Made by a program: the position numbers and the translations under genes. Source: Bacillota bacterium (GTDB taxonomy: Bacteria; Bacillota; Clostridia; Christensenellales; CAG-138). Taken from it: a stretch of DNA of 9,794 nucleotides. The notes under the pieces were generated by a model. That model searched no databases and was not told the DNA's origin. It saw nothing but the letters and a program-made list of their open reading frames with translations. Positions 1-6,222 of the stretch are shown here, in pieces. The DNA lies in assembly GCA_023458355.1 (NCBI GenBank), contig JAEWZS010000235.1, positions 1 to 9,794 of the forward strand. The letters are read 5' to 3'. Within the stretch, counting starts at the first letter, position 1. The number at the start of each line of letters is the position of its first letter.

Positions 1-687
1 GCCAGGCTTGACGCCATTGCCGATATGCTCGGCACTTTCGATACGGTTGCCGATATCGGCTCGGATCATGGGCGTTTGGCCGCAGCGCTTTTGCAGACGG
101 GAAAAGCAAAACAAGTGATTGCGAGCGATATTAGCTCCTTATCGCTAGAAAAAGCTCATGCACTCGCCGCGACATGCGGTTTAGAAACCCGTATCGAGAT
201 CCGTACGGCGGATGGGCTTAAAGGGTTAAAGGAAAATGAGGTGGATGCGCTTGTCATCGCCGGCATGGGTGGTACGCTCATAGCGAAAATACTTTCTGCT
301 TCACCTAAAATTGCGCAAAGTGCAAAGCGCATCGTAATGCAACCAATGCGCGGCACTGCGGAGCTTCGTTATTATCTTCACCATAACGGCTTTCGCATCG
401 TGGATGAACGTATCGCCTATGAGGCGGGCAGATACTATCAACTGATCGCAGCGCAGTTTGGGGAGCCCCAGACTATCCCGGAAAGCTTCCCAAAGGGCGT
501 TTACAAGTTCGGCTGGGTGATGGTGCAAAAACGCGACCCTCTTTTACTTCCTCTATTAAACCGCTATAAAGACGGCCATTTGAAGAAGCTTAATAAAGCG
601 GAAGCAGCAGGCACAGTCCCCGAAGCTATTGTGAAGGAATTGAATGAACTTGAAGCGCTCATAAGCCTGATGGAGGAAAACGCATGA
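1..687 (+). CDS. trmK: TrmK-family tRNA (adenine-22-N1)-methyltransferase, 5' end cut by window
   Basis: This class I SAM-dependent methyltransferase is expected to methylate N1 of A22 in the D-loop of tRNAs in the cytoplasm. The reading frame is open from base 1 and the peptide before the first ATG (ARLDAIAD at codons 1-8) matches the TrmK N-terminus, so the ATG at 25 is internal and only a few residues are missing. Visible features are SAM motif I (VADIGSDHG, coded at about 46-72), an acidic residue after the second strand (ASDIS), the family signature GMGGTLI near 265, and the MQPMRG segment near 337-354, which aligns with the LQPN region of other TrmK proteins. The last 45 or so codons form a charged helical tail like the coiled coil of Bacillus TrmK. 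The stop overlaps the next start as ATGA, so translation is probably coupled. Family assignment is firm; substrate is by homology. Confidence 0.93.
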   Translation, partial: ARLDAIADMLGTFDTVADIGSDHGRLAAALLQTGKAKQVIASDISSLSLEKAHALAATCGLETRIEIRTADGLKGLKENEVDALVIAGMGGTLIAKILSASPKIAQSAKRIVMQPMRGTAELRYYLHHNGFRIVDERIAYEAGRYYQLIAAQFGEPQTIPESFPKGVYKFGWVMVQKRDPLLLPLLNRYKDGHLKKLNKAEAAGTVPEAIVKELNELEALISLMEENA

Positions 688-1466
688 AAACATACGACTG
701 GGTACTGGTGCTCGAAACGATTGCACCGCCCGAACTTGCCATGAAAGGTGACAACGTAGGGCTTTTAATAGGTACAACGCGAACGGAGATTAAAAAGGTG
801 CTTGTAGCGCTTGACTGCACGCTTGATACAGCTGAGGAAGCTGCAAAGTGGGGGGCGGATGTACTTTTAACACACCATCCCATCTTGTATGATCCCGTGC
901 GGAGGATTGACCCCTACTCCCCCGACACCGCGGGTGCCTATGCACTTATCCGTGCGGGCGTTGCACATTACGCGGCACATACCAATCTCGACGCAGCGCA
1001 AATGGGTGTGAACGACTGTCTTTGTGAACGGCTAAAAATATATGACGCGGTACCCCTCCCCCCTGAAAACTTAGGCAGGCTCGGCGTCGTTTCAGACGGT
1101 TTCACACTTGAGACGTTTGCCGCATTTACGGAAAAGGAGCTTCAAACAACCATACGCTTTTGCGGCAGGCCCGAAGCACCGGTAAAAAAAATTGCTGTCA
1201 TAGGCGGTTCGGGAGGCAGCAGCATTCGTGACGCGCGCTTAAGCGGTGCGGATACATTTGTCACAGGCGAATTAAAGCACCATCAAGCTTTGGAAGCGGT
1301 TTCTCTCGGGCTTAATGTAATCGAAGCAGGGCACTATGAAACCGAAAATGTGGTTTTGCTCCCATGGATAAAACGTTTACAGAGCTTGACCGATGATGTA
1401 AAATATAAGTTGGCACGCTCCGAATCAGCGCCTTTGAGAGGGGTAAGTCCAACACACAGGAGGTAG
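684..1466 (+). CDS. NIF3/DUF34-family dinuclear metal protein (YqfO-like)
   Basis: This 260-residue protein belongs to the NIF3/DUF34 family, often labelled GTP cyclohydrolase 1 type 2 homolog, although its real reaction is unsettled. Family members form toroidal hexamers with a two-metal site. The expected metal ligands are visible: LTHHPI (coded near 870-887), AHTNLD near 978-995, and GHYETE near 1329-1346. The N-terminus (APPELA, then DNVGLLIG) is typical, though the usual Trp before DN is Gly here. At about 260 residues it is the short form without the PII-like insert seen in the roughly 370-residue Bacillus protein. The start ATG overlaps the trmK stop, with a GGAGG at 672-676. A trmK neighbour is common in Firmicutes and supports an RNA-linked or housekeeping role, but I would not assign a substrate. 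Confidence 0.92.
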   Translation: MKTYDWVLVLETIAPPELAMKGDNVGLLIGTTRTEIKKVLVALDCTLDTAEEAAKWGADVLLTHHPILYDPVRRIDPYSPDTAGAYALIRAGVAHYAAHTNLDAAQMGVNDCLCERLKIYDAVPLPPENLGRLGVVSDGFTLETFAAFTEKELQTTIRFCGRPEAPVKKIAVIGGSGGSSIRDARLSGADTFVTGELKHHQALEAVSLGLNVIEAGHYETENVVLLPWIKRLQSLTDDVKYKLARSESAPLRGVSPTHRR

Positions 1467-1471
1467 ATTGC

Positions 1472-2188
1472 ATGAACAAACTGGAAGCATTGTTGCGCTA
1501 CCACGAAGCGGAGCTTGCGTTTGACAAACTGGAGAACCGTTTAAAAACCTCACCCGAGCGGCAAAAGCTTAACAAACTCTACGGCTTTTTGTCTGAACAG
1601 CAGGCGCAGGTCAACGGCATCCGCTCGCAGCTTGAAGCACGCCATACAAGCGTTACTAAGCTAACCGCTCAATTCGACGAACTGCAAAAACAGTATGAGC
1701 TTGAACTGAGCGAGATTTCCGTCATGGAAAACGACGAACAGGTAACCTCGGAGGAGATGGCAGAATCACGCAGAGCGCTTGAAGGGCTGCTCGAGCAGAT
1801 TACGACCGCGCGGCGCGAGCTGTACGATACTCTCGCGTGGATTGAAAGCGCGACCGGAGAATATAAGGAAACCTATGCCCGGGCGGGCAAAGCAAAAAAA
1901 GAATATGACGAGCTTCGCATGCAGTGCGATGAGCTTATGAAATCCGCGCAGCCGGAGATCGACGCCGCAAAAGCGGTCATCGCATCCGCTGAGAAGGATG
2001 TGGACAAAGCACTTCTCAAGAAATACGCGCTTGTTAAATCCCACCACGCGGTACCCATTGCAAAGGTAGAAAATAACCAGTGCAGCGGCTGCAATATGTC
2101 CCTCCCTACCGCCGTTGTCAAACGCGTTTCAACCGGGCTTTCGCTCGTTGAATGCGAAAACTGCGGCAGGATACTGTACACGGAATAA
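1472..2188 (+). CDS. Coiled-coil protein with C-terminal C4 zinc ribbon (DUF164/CdsZ type)
   Basis: The 238-residue protein has two parts. Residues 1 to about 190 are almost entirely charged helix with heptad-like spacing, predicted as a long antiparallel coiled coil. Residues 200-238 form a zinc ribbon with ligands C204, C207, C228 and C231 (CSGC and CENC knuckles). This is the architecture of the DUF164/zf-RING_7 family, which includes chlamydial CT398 and Helicobacter HP0958. Those members act as adaptors that bind protein or RNA partners; no enzymatic role is expected. The start has an ideal AGGAGG at 1458-1463, which runs directly into the TAG stop of the NIF3 gene, so the gene belongs to the same operon. 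The specific function here is unknown. Coding ends 22 bases before the RNase P RNA, and no terminator is seen in that gap, so readthrough into rnpB is possible. Confidence 0.9.
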   Translation: MNKLEALLRYHEAELAFDKLENRLKTSPERQKLNKLYGFLSEQQAQVNGIRSQLEARHTSVTKLTAQFDELQKQYELELSEISVMENDEQVTSEEMAESRRALEGLLEQITTARRELYDTLAWIESATGEYKETYARAGKAKKEYDELRMQCDELMKSAQPEIDAAKAVIASAEKDVDKALLKKYALVKSHHAVPIAKVENNQCSGCNMSLPTAVVKRVSTGLSLVECENCGRILYTE

Positions 2189-2210
2189 GTGTACAAACAA
2201 TTTATTTAAC

Positions 2211-2571
2211 AAACGAGTAAGACAGGTGACCGCATGCGGCTTCGTCCGTATGAGGAAAGTCCGAGCTCCATAGGGCAGGGTGCCGGATAACGTCCGGTGG
2301 AGGCGACTCCAAGGAAAGTGCAACAGAAATATACCGCATCGGCTATGCCGGTGTAAGGATGGAAAGGCGAGGTAAGAGCTCACCGGCGGCTTGGCGACTT
2401 GACCGCCCTGTAAACCCCACCCGGTGCAAGATTGGAATGAGAGCACAGGCAAGCTCGCTTGCCGAAATGGCTGCCCGTCACGCTCTCGATAATCGCTTGA
2501 GCCTGTCGGCAACGATAGGCCTAGATAGATGGTCACCCATAGACAGAACTCGGCTTACGTTTTGCTCGTTT
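2211..2571 (+). ncRNA. rnpB: RNase P RNA, bacterial class A
   Basis: This is the catalytic RNA of RNase P, which removes 5' leaders from pre-tRNAs. Conserved blocks are visible: GAGGAAAGTCCGAGCTC at 2252-2268 (5' side of P4), AGGAAAGTGCAACAGAAA at 2312-2329, and ACAGAACTCGGCTTA at 2543-2557 (3' side of P4). Helices that can be drawn by eye include P1 (AAACGAG 2211-2217 with CTCGTTT 2565-2571), P2 (GGTGACC 2225-2231 with GGTCACC 2531-2537), P3 (2234-2239 with 2246-2251) and P6 (GGGCAG 2273-2278 with CTGCCC 2471-2476). A GGCAAG/CTTGCC hairpin lies at 2448-2463. P6 and this hairpin identify class A rather than the Bacillus class B. The ends are set by P1 and are approximate to a few bases. The L15 loop is unusual: see the finding at 2430-2494. 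I see no convincing promoter in the 22 bases between the zinc-ribbon stop and P1; it may lie inside the upstream gene. Confidence 0.96.
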
Positions 2572-2574
2572 TAT

Positions 2575-2610
2575 CACGGGAGTGCCTTAAGGCACTCCCG
2601 TGTATTTTTA
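2575..2610 (+). terminator. Intrinsic terminator of rnpB
   Basis: A perfect 12-bp stem (CACGGGAGTGCC 2575-2586 with GGCACTCCCGTG 2591-2602) closes on a TTAA loop and is followed by TATTTTTAT. It starts four bases after the rnpB P1 helix and should release the RNA. Confidence 0.93.
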
Positions 2611-2620
2611 TCTCCCCGAA

Positions 2621-2629
2621 TGGTATTAT
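2621..2629 (+). promoter_or_regulatory. Candidate extended -10 promoter for the SPOR gene and downstream module
   Basis: TGGTATTAT reads as a TGn extension plus a -10 hexamer one base from TATAAT. It lies just after the rnpB terminator and about 80 bases before the SPOR start codon. The -35 region 17 bases upstream (TGTATT) is poor and overlaps the terminator tail, so the site would depend on the TGn extension. The rest of the 2603-2707 leader holds no ORF that I would call; a 13-nt repeat of the rnpB 5' end lies at 2680-2692. Confidence 0.35.
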
Positions 2630-2679
2630 CGTCAAGTTTTTGTGTAAGCATGTTCTTAGTAAAAACCGCATAGCCATAT

Positions 2680-2692
2680 ACAAACGAGTAAG
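2680..2692 (+). repeat. 13-nt direct repeat of the rnpB 5' end
   Basis: ACAAACGAGTAAG here is identical to 2209-2221, which forms the 5' strand of P1 in RNase P RNA. Flanking bases on both sides differ. The copy sits three bases before the Shine-Dalgarno sequence of the SPOR gene. Confidence 0.8.
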
Positions 2693-2707
2693 TTGGGAGG
2701 CATATAT

Positions 2708-3643
2708 ATGGAATACGCACGGCGCAGGAACCGCCGCAGACGCCACCGCAGCGGCGGCAGCGAAGGGGGTGGCGCGGGCCGCGCGATTATCGCGCTTTTG
2801 ATGGTGGGCGCAATTGTCTATCTGATATCCTCCTCCTCCGCGGGCGAATGGATTGCACAAAAGGTGATCGCGCCCGTGATTGAGGTGTTCTCAGGCGAAA
2901 AGAAAGCTGAAGGAACCGATAACATCCAAACCGAAAATCCGGATTTTGAGACACCGGTTAACACATCTGAGGTAAGCCTTTCTACTGAGAAGAATGCAGT
3001 AAGTGCAGAAGTTACGCTCCCTGCTGTAACCAGTTATATGCTGCAAATGGGATCCTTTTCTACGGAGGAAAACGCCTTAGCGCAGGCTACACTATTGAAG
3101 ACCATGGGTGGCGGAGGCTATGTGATGCTTGATGAAGGCCGCTACCGCGTACTTGCCGCAGGATATACCACAAAAGAAAGTGCCGAGGAGGTACGTGATA
3201 GACTGAAGAACGACGGTGTAGATTGCATGGTTCACCCCTTTACCACTGCCTCTGCGAGCTTTCGTGTAACTGCGGCGGAAGACCGGATTGAAGGCGTAAA
3301 GAGCGCCTTTCAAGCGCTTGCAGATGCTCAGAGCGCTTTAAGCACCACTTCCATGCGCTATGATGCCACCACCGGCGACGTGGACGAGGGCAAGGCTGCC
3401 TGTTTAGAAATCGCGAGCAAGCTCAAAACGGGCATGGAGGTATTGAGCGGTTATGCCGATTCAGACAGTGAGGTATTAAAAAGGCTCCTCGCCTGCTATG
3501 ATACCTATGAGAGCCAGCTCAACGCCTTGGCGCAAAGCAATGCGGATTCACTGGTAGCTTTTTCAGCGCAAATCAAGTATACTCAATTGTATCTGACACA
3601 TGAATACTTCAAGCTGATGGAGGCTTTCAGCTCTGTCGCGTGA
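2708..3643 (+). CDS. Single-pass membrane protein with SPOR domain
   Basis: The start is the ATG at 2708, with GGGAGG at 2695-2700 seven bases upstream; an in-frame TTG at 2693 overlaps that ribosome site and is rejected. The 311-residue product has an Arg-rich N-terminus (residues 5-14), which should stay in the cytoplasm, and one hydrophobic helix at about 25-43. A Ser/Thr/Glu-rich linker runs to about 106, followed by a SPOR domain at about 107-185 (YMLQMGSFSTEENA, then GRYRVLAAGYTTKESAEEV). SPOR domains bind glycan strands stripped of stem peptides and so concentrate at division septa or at the engulfing forespore membrane. Residues 186-311 are a mostly helical region I do not recognise. 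It leads the run that continues into the hydrogenase-like module, 17 bases before the next start, so co-transcription is likely though a functional link is not shown. Confidence 0.9.
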   Translation: MEYARRRNRRRRHRSGGSEGGGAGRAIIALLMVGAIVYLISSSSAGEWIAQKVIAPVIEVFSGEKKAEGTDNIQTENPDFETPVNTSEVSLSTEKNAVSAEVTLPAVTSYMLQMGSFSTEENALAQATLLKTMGGGGYVMLDEGRYRVLAAGYTTKESAEEVRDRLKNDGVDCMVHPFTTASASFRVTAAEDRIEGVKSAFQALADAQSALSTTSMRYDATTGDVDEGKAACLEIASKLKTGMEVLSGYADSDSEVLKRLLACYDTYESQLNALAQSNADSLVAFSAQIKYTQLYLTHEYFKLMEAFSSVA

Positions 3644-3660
3644 AATTAGAGGCACATTTG

Positions 3661-4014
3661 ATGAGAATATCCGAAGTGGCACAAATCCTAGGTGCCAAGG
3701 TGCTTTGCGGAGACAAGAAGCTTCGTGAGATTGAGGTAGATTACGCCTTTGGTGCAGACCTCATGAGCGACGCTCTTGCTTTCGTGCGCGGCCGCACACT
3801 TTTCTTGACAGGCATGATCAACCAGCACACGCTTCGAACCGCTGACGTACTCGACATACGCTGTATTGTTTTCGTGCGAGGAAAAGAAGTCCCCCAGGAG
3901 ATTATCGATGTGGCGGACGAGCATGAAATGATTCTTTTGTACACCGATAAAACGCTCTTCACCTGCTGCGGTCTGCTATACGAGGCGGGTTTGAGAAGCG
4001 TCAAGAGGGATTGA
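3661..4014 (+). CDS. DRTGG-like domain protein, first copy
   Basis: This is a 117-residue stand-alone protein of the DRTGG type, recognised from MRISEVAQILGAKVLCG, FGADLMSDALAF and the closing CCGLLYEAGL. DRTGG domains occur as regulatory parts of phosphotransacetylases, CBS pyrophosphatases and HPr kinase-like proteins. In the pyrophosphatases the domain sits with the nucleotide-binding CBS pair, but its own ligand is generally unproven. No signal peptide or membrane helix is seen, so it should be cytoplasmic. I chose the ATG at 3661, which has TAGAGG at 3647-3652 with good spacing. A GTG at 3640 overlapping the SPOR stop would add seven residues but lacks a ribosome site. It ends two bases before the ATPase start. 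The gene order with the ATPase and hydrogenase-like protein is a recurrent one as I recall it, which supports a shared signalling job. Confidence 0.8.
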   Translation: MRISEVAQILGAKVLCGDKKLREIEVDYAFGADLMSDALAFVRGRTLFLTGMINQHTLRTADVLDIRCIVFVRGKEVPQEIIDVADEHEMILLYTDKTLFTCCGLLYEAGLRSVKRD

Positions 4015-4016
4015 CC

Positions 4017-4454
4017 ATGGCTGAGGTATTGTACCGCGAGGTCTTTCCCGTAGAGCGCAACAGCTTTAACACAGCGGGTGAAGTCTCTGCAAAAATCAAG
4101 CGCACACTCAAAAAGATGGGCATCCTCCCCGCCATCATACGCGAAGTGGCCATCACCTCCTATGAACTCGAGTTGAACCTCGTAATCCATTCGCTCGGAG
4201 GTACGCTTACGTTTGAGATTTCACCGGACATGCTGCGCCTGATAAGCGCCGACCGTGGGCCCGGCATACCGGATATTCCTCTTGCTATGACAGAGGGATA
4301 TTCCACCGCATCAGAGGCCGTACGCAACATGGGGTTTGGTGCAGGCATGGGCCTTCCCAACGTGAAAAGGCACAGCCATGTATTTTCCATACAATCCGAA
4401 ATGGGCATAGGAACAAAAATCGAAGCGGGCTATCAGCTAAACCGCGCAAATTGA
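4017..4454 (+). CDS. RsbW/SpoIIAB-like GHKL ATPase (anti-sigma-factor-type serine kinase family)
   Basis: The 145-residue protein is a single HATPase_c (GHKL) domain. The N-box is intact, with E50, N54 and H58 in YELELNLVIHS. The G1 box is DRGPGIPD at 79-86 and the G2 glycine loop is GFGAGMGLPN at 106-115. The small size and lack of a dimerisation/His domain match RsbW/SpoIIAB-type serine kinases rather than a histidine kinase. The retained E50 suggests it could phosphorylate a partner. No STAS anti-anti-sigma gene or sigma factor is in the window, so its partner is unknown; the flanking DRTGG-like proteins or the hydrogenase-like protein are candidates by position only. The ATG at 4017 follows AGAGGG at 4004-4009 with seven-base spacing; the TTG at 4011 is too close to that site to be the start. 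Confidence 0.88.
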   Translation: MAEVLYREVFPVERNSFNTAGEVSAKIKRTLKKMGILPAIIREVAITSYELELNLVIHSLGGTLTFEISPDMLRLISADRGPGIPDIPLAMTEGYSTASEAVRNMGFGAGMGLPNVKRHSHVFSIQSEMGIGTKIEAGYQLNRAN

Positions 4455-4518
4455 TCTTCCTTCTTTCAGCATATCTTTTGTATACGTTTACTGTATCATA
4501 TTCCACGGAGGGTAACAG

Positions 4519-5835
4519 ATGACGACGTATCGACATTCCGTCAGGATTGACAGGCAAAAATGTTTGGGCTGTACCACCTGTATTAAAAACTGCCCCACCG
4601 AGGCCATCCGTGTGCAGATGGGCAAAGCGAAAATTTTGGGAGAGAGCTGTATCGACTGCGGACGTTGCATCACCGTATGCCCGCACCACGCAATGATCTC
4701 CGTTACCACTTCCATCGAGGCAATGGCTGAGCACAAGTTCAACATCGCCGTGGTATCGAGCACGTTTTTTACGCAGTTTCAAACCATCGCAGCCCCGGAG
4801 GATGTCTATGGCGGCCTTTATTCGCTTGGGTTTGACTCAATCTACGAGGAGGCGCGCGCCTCAGAAGTGCTTGCCGAGGCGCTCCGCAAGTATCTTCGAA
4901 GCGAGGAAGCAGTGTTCCCCGTTATTTCTGCAAGCTGCCCTGTTATCCCACGGCTCGTCACGTCTCTTTTCCCCAATTTAATCGATAACCTCTCGCCTTT
5001 TTTGCCCTCTAATGAAATCGCCGCACGCATCTCAAAAGCTGAATTTTGCGAAATGTTCGGTGCGGACCCTTCCGATGTGGGCGTTTATTACATTTCCCCC
5101 TGCTCATCTGAAATGGCACACATAAGCGCGCCTCTCGGCATGCAAAGAAGCGAGATTAACGGTGTATTTGCTGTTCGCGATGTGTATGCGCAGCTTGTAA
5201 AGGTTATTGAAAGCAGCGGTACAAAGGGTCCCGTTTGTTCCATACCCTTCCCATCGGGTGCGTTCGGCCTAGGCACAGCGGTAGTCGGCGGGCTTTCAAG
5301 CGCCGTCGGTACAGAACATTATCTTGCTGTGGACGGCATCAACAACGTATGTCAATGCCTTGAGGAGATTGAAAATGAACGCATTACGGGACTGCACCTT
5401 CTTGAACCGCTGGTCTGCAGCGGTGGATGCGTTGGCGGTCCGCTTAATTTCGAAAACCAATTTGTAGCCAAAAACCGTGCGCGACGCATCGCCAACTCGC
5501 AGCCTCGCATCGACCCCGAGCATGATGCGCATGTGCAAAAATATGTGGACTCATCTCTTATTCGCTACGATACACCGTTTGAGCCGCATAGCATTTTGCG
5601 TTTGAGTGACGACGTTGTTGAGGCAGCTCAGATGATGGAAAAACTCGAGCAGATCAACCGCCATCTTCCGGGATTAGACTGTGGTTCCTGCGGCTCCCCT
5701 ACCTGCCGCACTCTCGCTGAGGATATCGTGCGCGGACATGCCGTTGAAATGGACTGCATATTTAAACTGCGCGACAAGGTGCGCGTGATGGCACAGGAAA
5801 TGGTAGATCTTGCAGAAGCACACAAGCGCGGATAA
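4519..5835 (+). CDS. [FeFe]-hydrogenase-like iron-sulfur protein, probable sensory type
   Basis: The 438-residue protein has three parts. A ferredoxin-like domain binds two [4Fe-4S] clusters (C15, C18, C21, C25 and C44, C47, C50, C54). An [FeFe]-hydrogenase large-subunit domain covers about 70-350. A C-terminal FeS domain of the RnfB/corrinoid-protein type follows, with LPGLDCGSCGSPTC and ligands C388, C391, C396 and C413. The H-cluster cysteines are all present: C140 in SASCP, C195 in SPCSSE, C300 and C304 in CSGGC. In catalytic enzymes these motifs read TSCCP, MPCxxK and MxCxGGC. Here the proton-relay Cys is Ser139, both Met are lost (S193, L298) and the Lys is Glu198. That pattern, plus the ATPase and DRTGG neighbours, suggests a sensor related to group C/D (HydS-like) proteins, without a PAS domain. 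No hydEFG maturation genes are in the window. The start has GGAGGG at 4507-4512. The 64-base gap before it shows no convincing promoter or terminator. Confidence 0.9.
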   Translation: MTTYRHSVRIDRQKCLGCTTCIKNCPTEAIRVQMGKAKILGESCIDCGRCITVCPHHAMISVTTSIEAMAEHKFNIAVVSSTFFTQFQTIAAPEDVYGGLYSLGFDSIYEEARASEVLAEALRKYLRSEEAVFPVISASCPVIPRLVTSLFPNLIDNLSPFLPSNEIAARISKAEFCEMFGADPSDVGVYYISPCSSEMAHISAPLGMQRSEINGVFAVRDVYAQLVKVIESSGTKGPVCSIPFPSGAFGLGTAVVGGLSSAVGTEHYLAVDGINNVCQCLEEIENERITGLHLLEPLVCSGGCVGGPLNFENQFVAKNRARRIANSQPRIDPEHDAHVQKYVDSSLIRYDTPFEPHSILRLSDDVVEAAQMMEKLEQINRHLPGLDCGSCGSPTCRTLAEDIVRGHAVEMDCIFKLRDKVRVMAQEMVDLAEAHKRG

Positions 5836-5879
5836 ATGGATACTTAGCGCTTTTATGACATGTCAACGGAGGTATAAAC

Positions 5880-6221
5880 ATGACTGCAAAAGAACTTGCA
5901 CAGCTTTTAAACGGTGAGCTCATAACCCCCGAGGGCTGCGACAACGAGGTAAGCTGCGCTTACGCATGTGATCTACTAAGTTGGGTGATGGCAAACGGCA
6001 AGCAAGGCTGCGCGTGGGTAACCATTCAAACGCACATGAATGTGATTGCACTCGCATCACTTCATGAAATGGCATGCGTAATTTTCCCCGAAGGTGTATC
6101 GCCCGACGAAGCGCCGATTCAAAAGGCCACAGAAGAAAAAATTGCGCTTATAAAAACTTCTCTCACCGCCTACGGTGCCTGCGCTCGCATGGCGGCAAGC
6201 GGTATTGCGGACCTTAAGTAA
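5880..6221 (+). CDS. DRTGG-like domain protein, second copy
   Basis: This 113-residue protein starts at an ATG with a strong ACGGAGG at 5866-5872. It opens like the first DRTGG-like protein (MTAKELAQLLNGELIT against MRISEVAQILGAKVLC). It has the distinctive AYACDLLSWVMANGKQGCAW segment at about 28-47 and VIALASLHEMACVIFPEG at about 55-72. The two copies share length and layout but have diverged strongly, so they probably play distinct roles, for example as a heteromer. It looks soluble and cytoplasmic. Its stop is one base from the PHP gene start, so the two are likely translationally coupled. The DRTGG assignment is by pattern and by neighbourhood; the ligand is not known. Confidence 0.78.
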   Translation: MTAKELAQLLNGELITPEGCDNEVSCAYACDLLSWVMANGKQGCAWVTIQTHMNVIALASLHEMACVIFPEGVSPDEAPIQKATEEKIALIKTSLTAYGACARMAASGIADLK

Positions 6222-6222
6222 A

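Noticed and set aside
2175..2195. Two TGTACA palindromes 15 bases apart just before rnpB, as a possible operator
   Set aside because: The first lies in the zinc-ribbon coding end and the hexamer is short; no known regulator site is matched, so chance is a fair explanation.
2359..2673. Open frames running through the RNase P RNA on both strands (2359-2673 plus, 2129-2536 minus)
   Set aside because: They overlie conserved rnpB helices and the terminator, have no ribosome site and no protein-like composition.
2693..2707. TTG start for the SPOR gene at 2693
   Set aside because: It overlaps the GGGAGG ribosome site that is correctly spaced for the ATG at 2708.
3640..3660. GTG start at 3640 for the first DRTGG-like protein
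   Set aside because: It overlaps the previous stop in a plausible way but has no Shine-Dalgarno sequence; the ATG at 3661 has TAGAGG at good spacing and matches the expected N-terminus. It is not fully excluded.
4455..4518. Promoter between the ATPase and hydrogenase-like genes
   Set aside because: AT-rich hexamers such as TATCAT at 4494-4499 are present, but no -35 lies at a workable distance and there is no terminator upstream.
4519..5835. Annotation as a catalytic, H2-evolving [FeFe] hydrogenase
   Set aside because: The relay Cys, the active-site Lys and both Met of the H-cluster motifs are replaced, and no partner diaphorase or electron-transfer subunit lies nearby.
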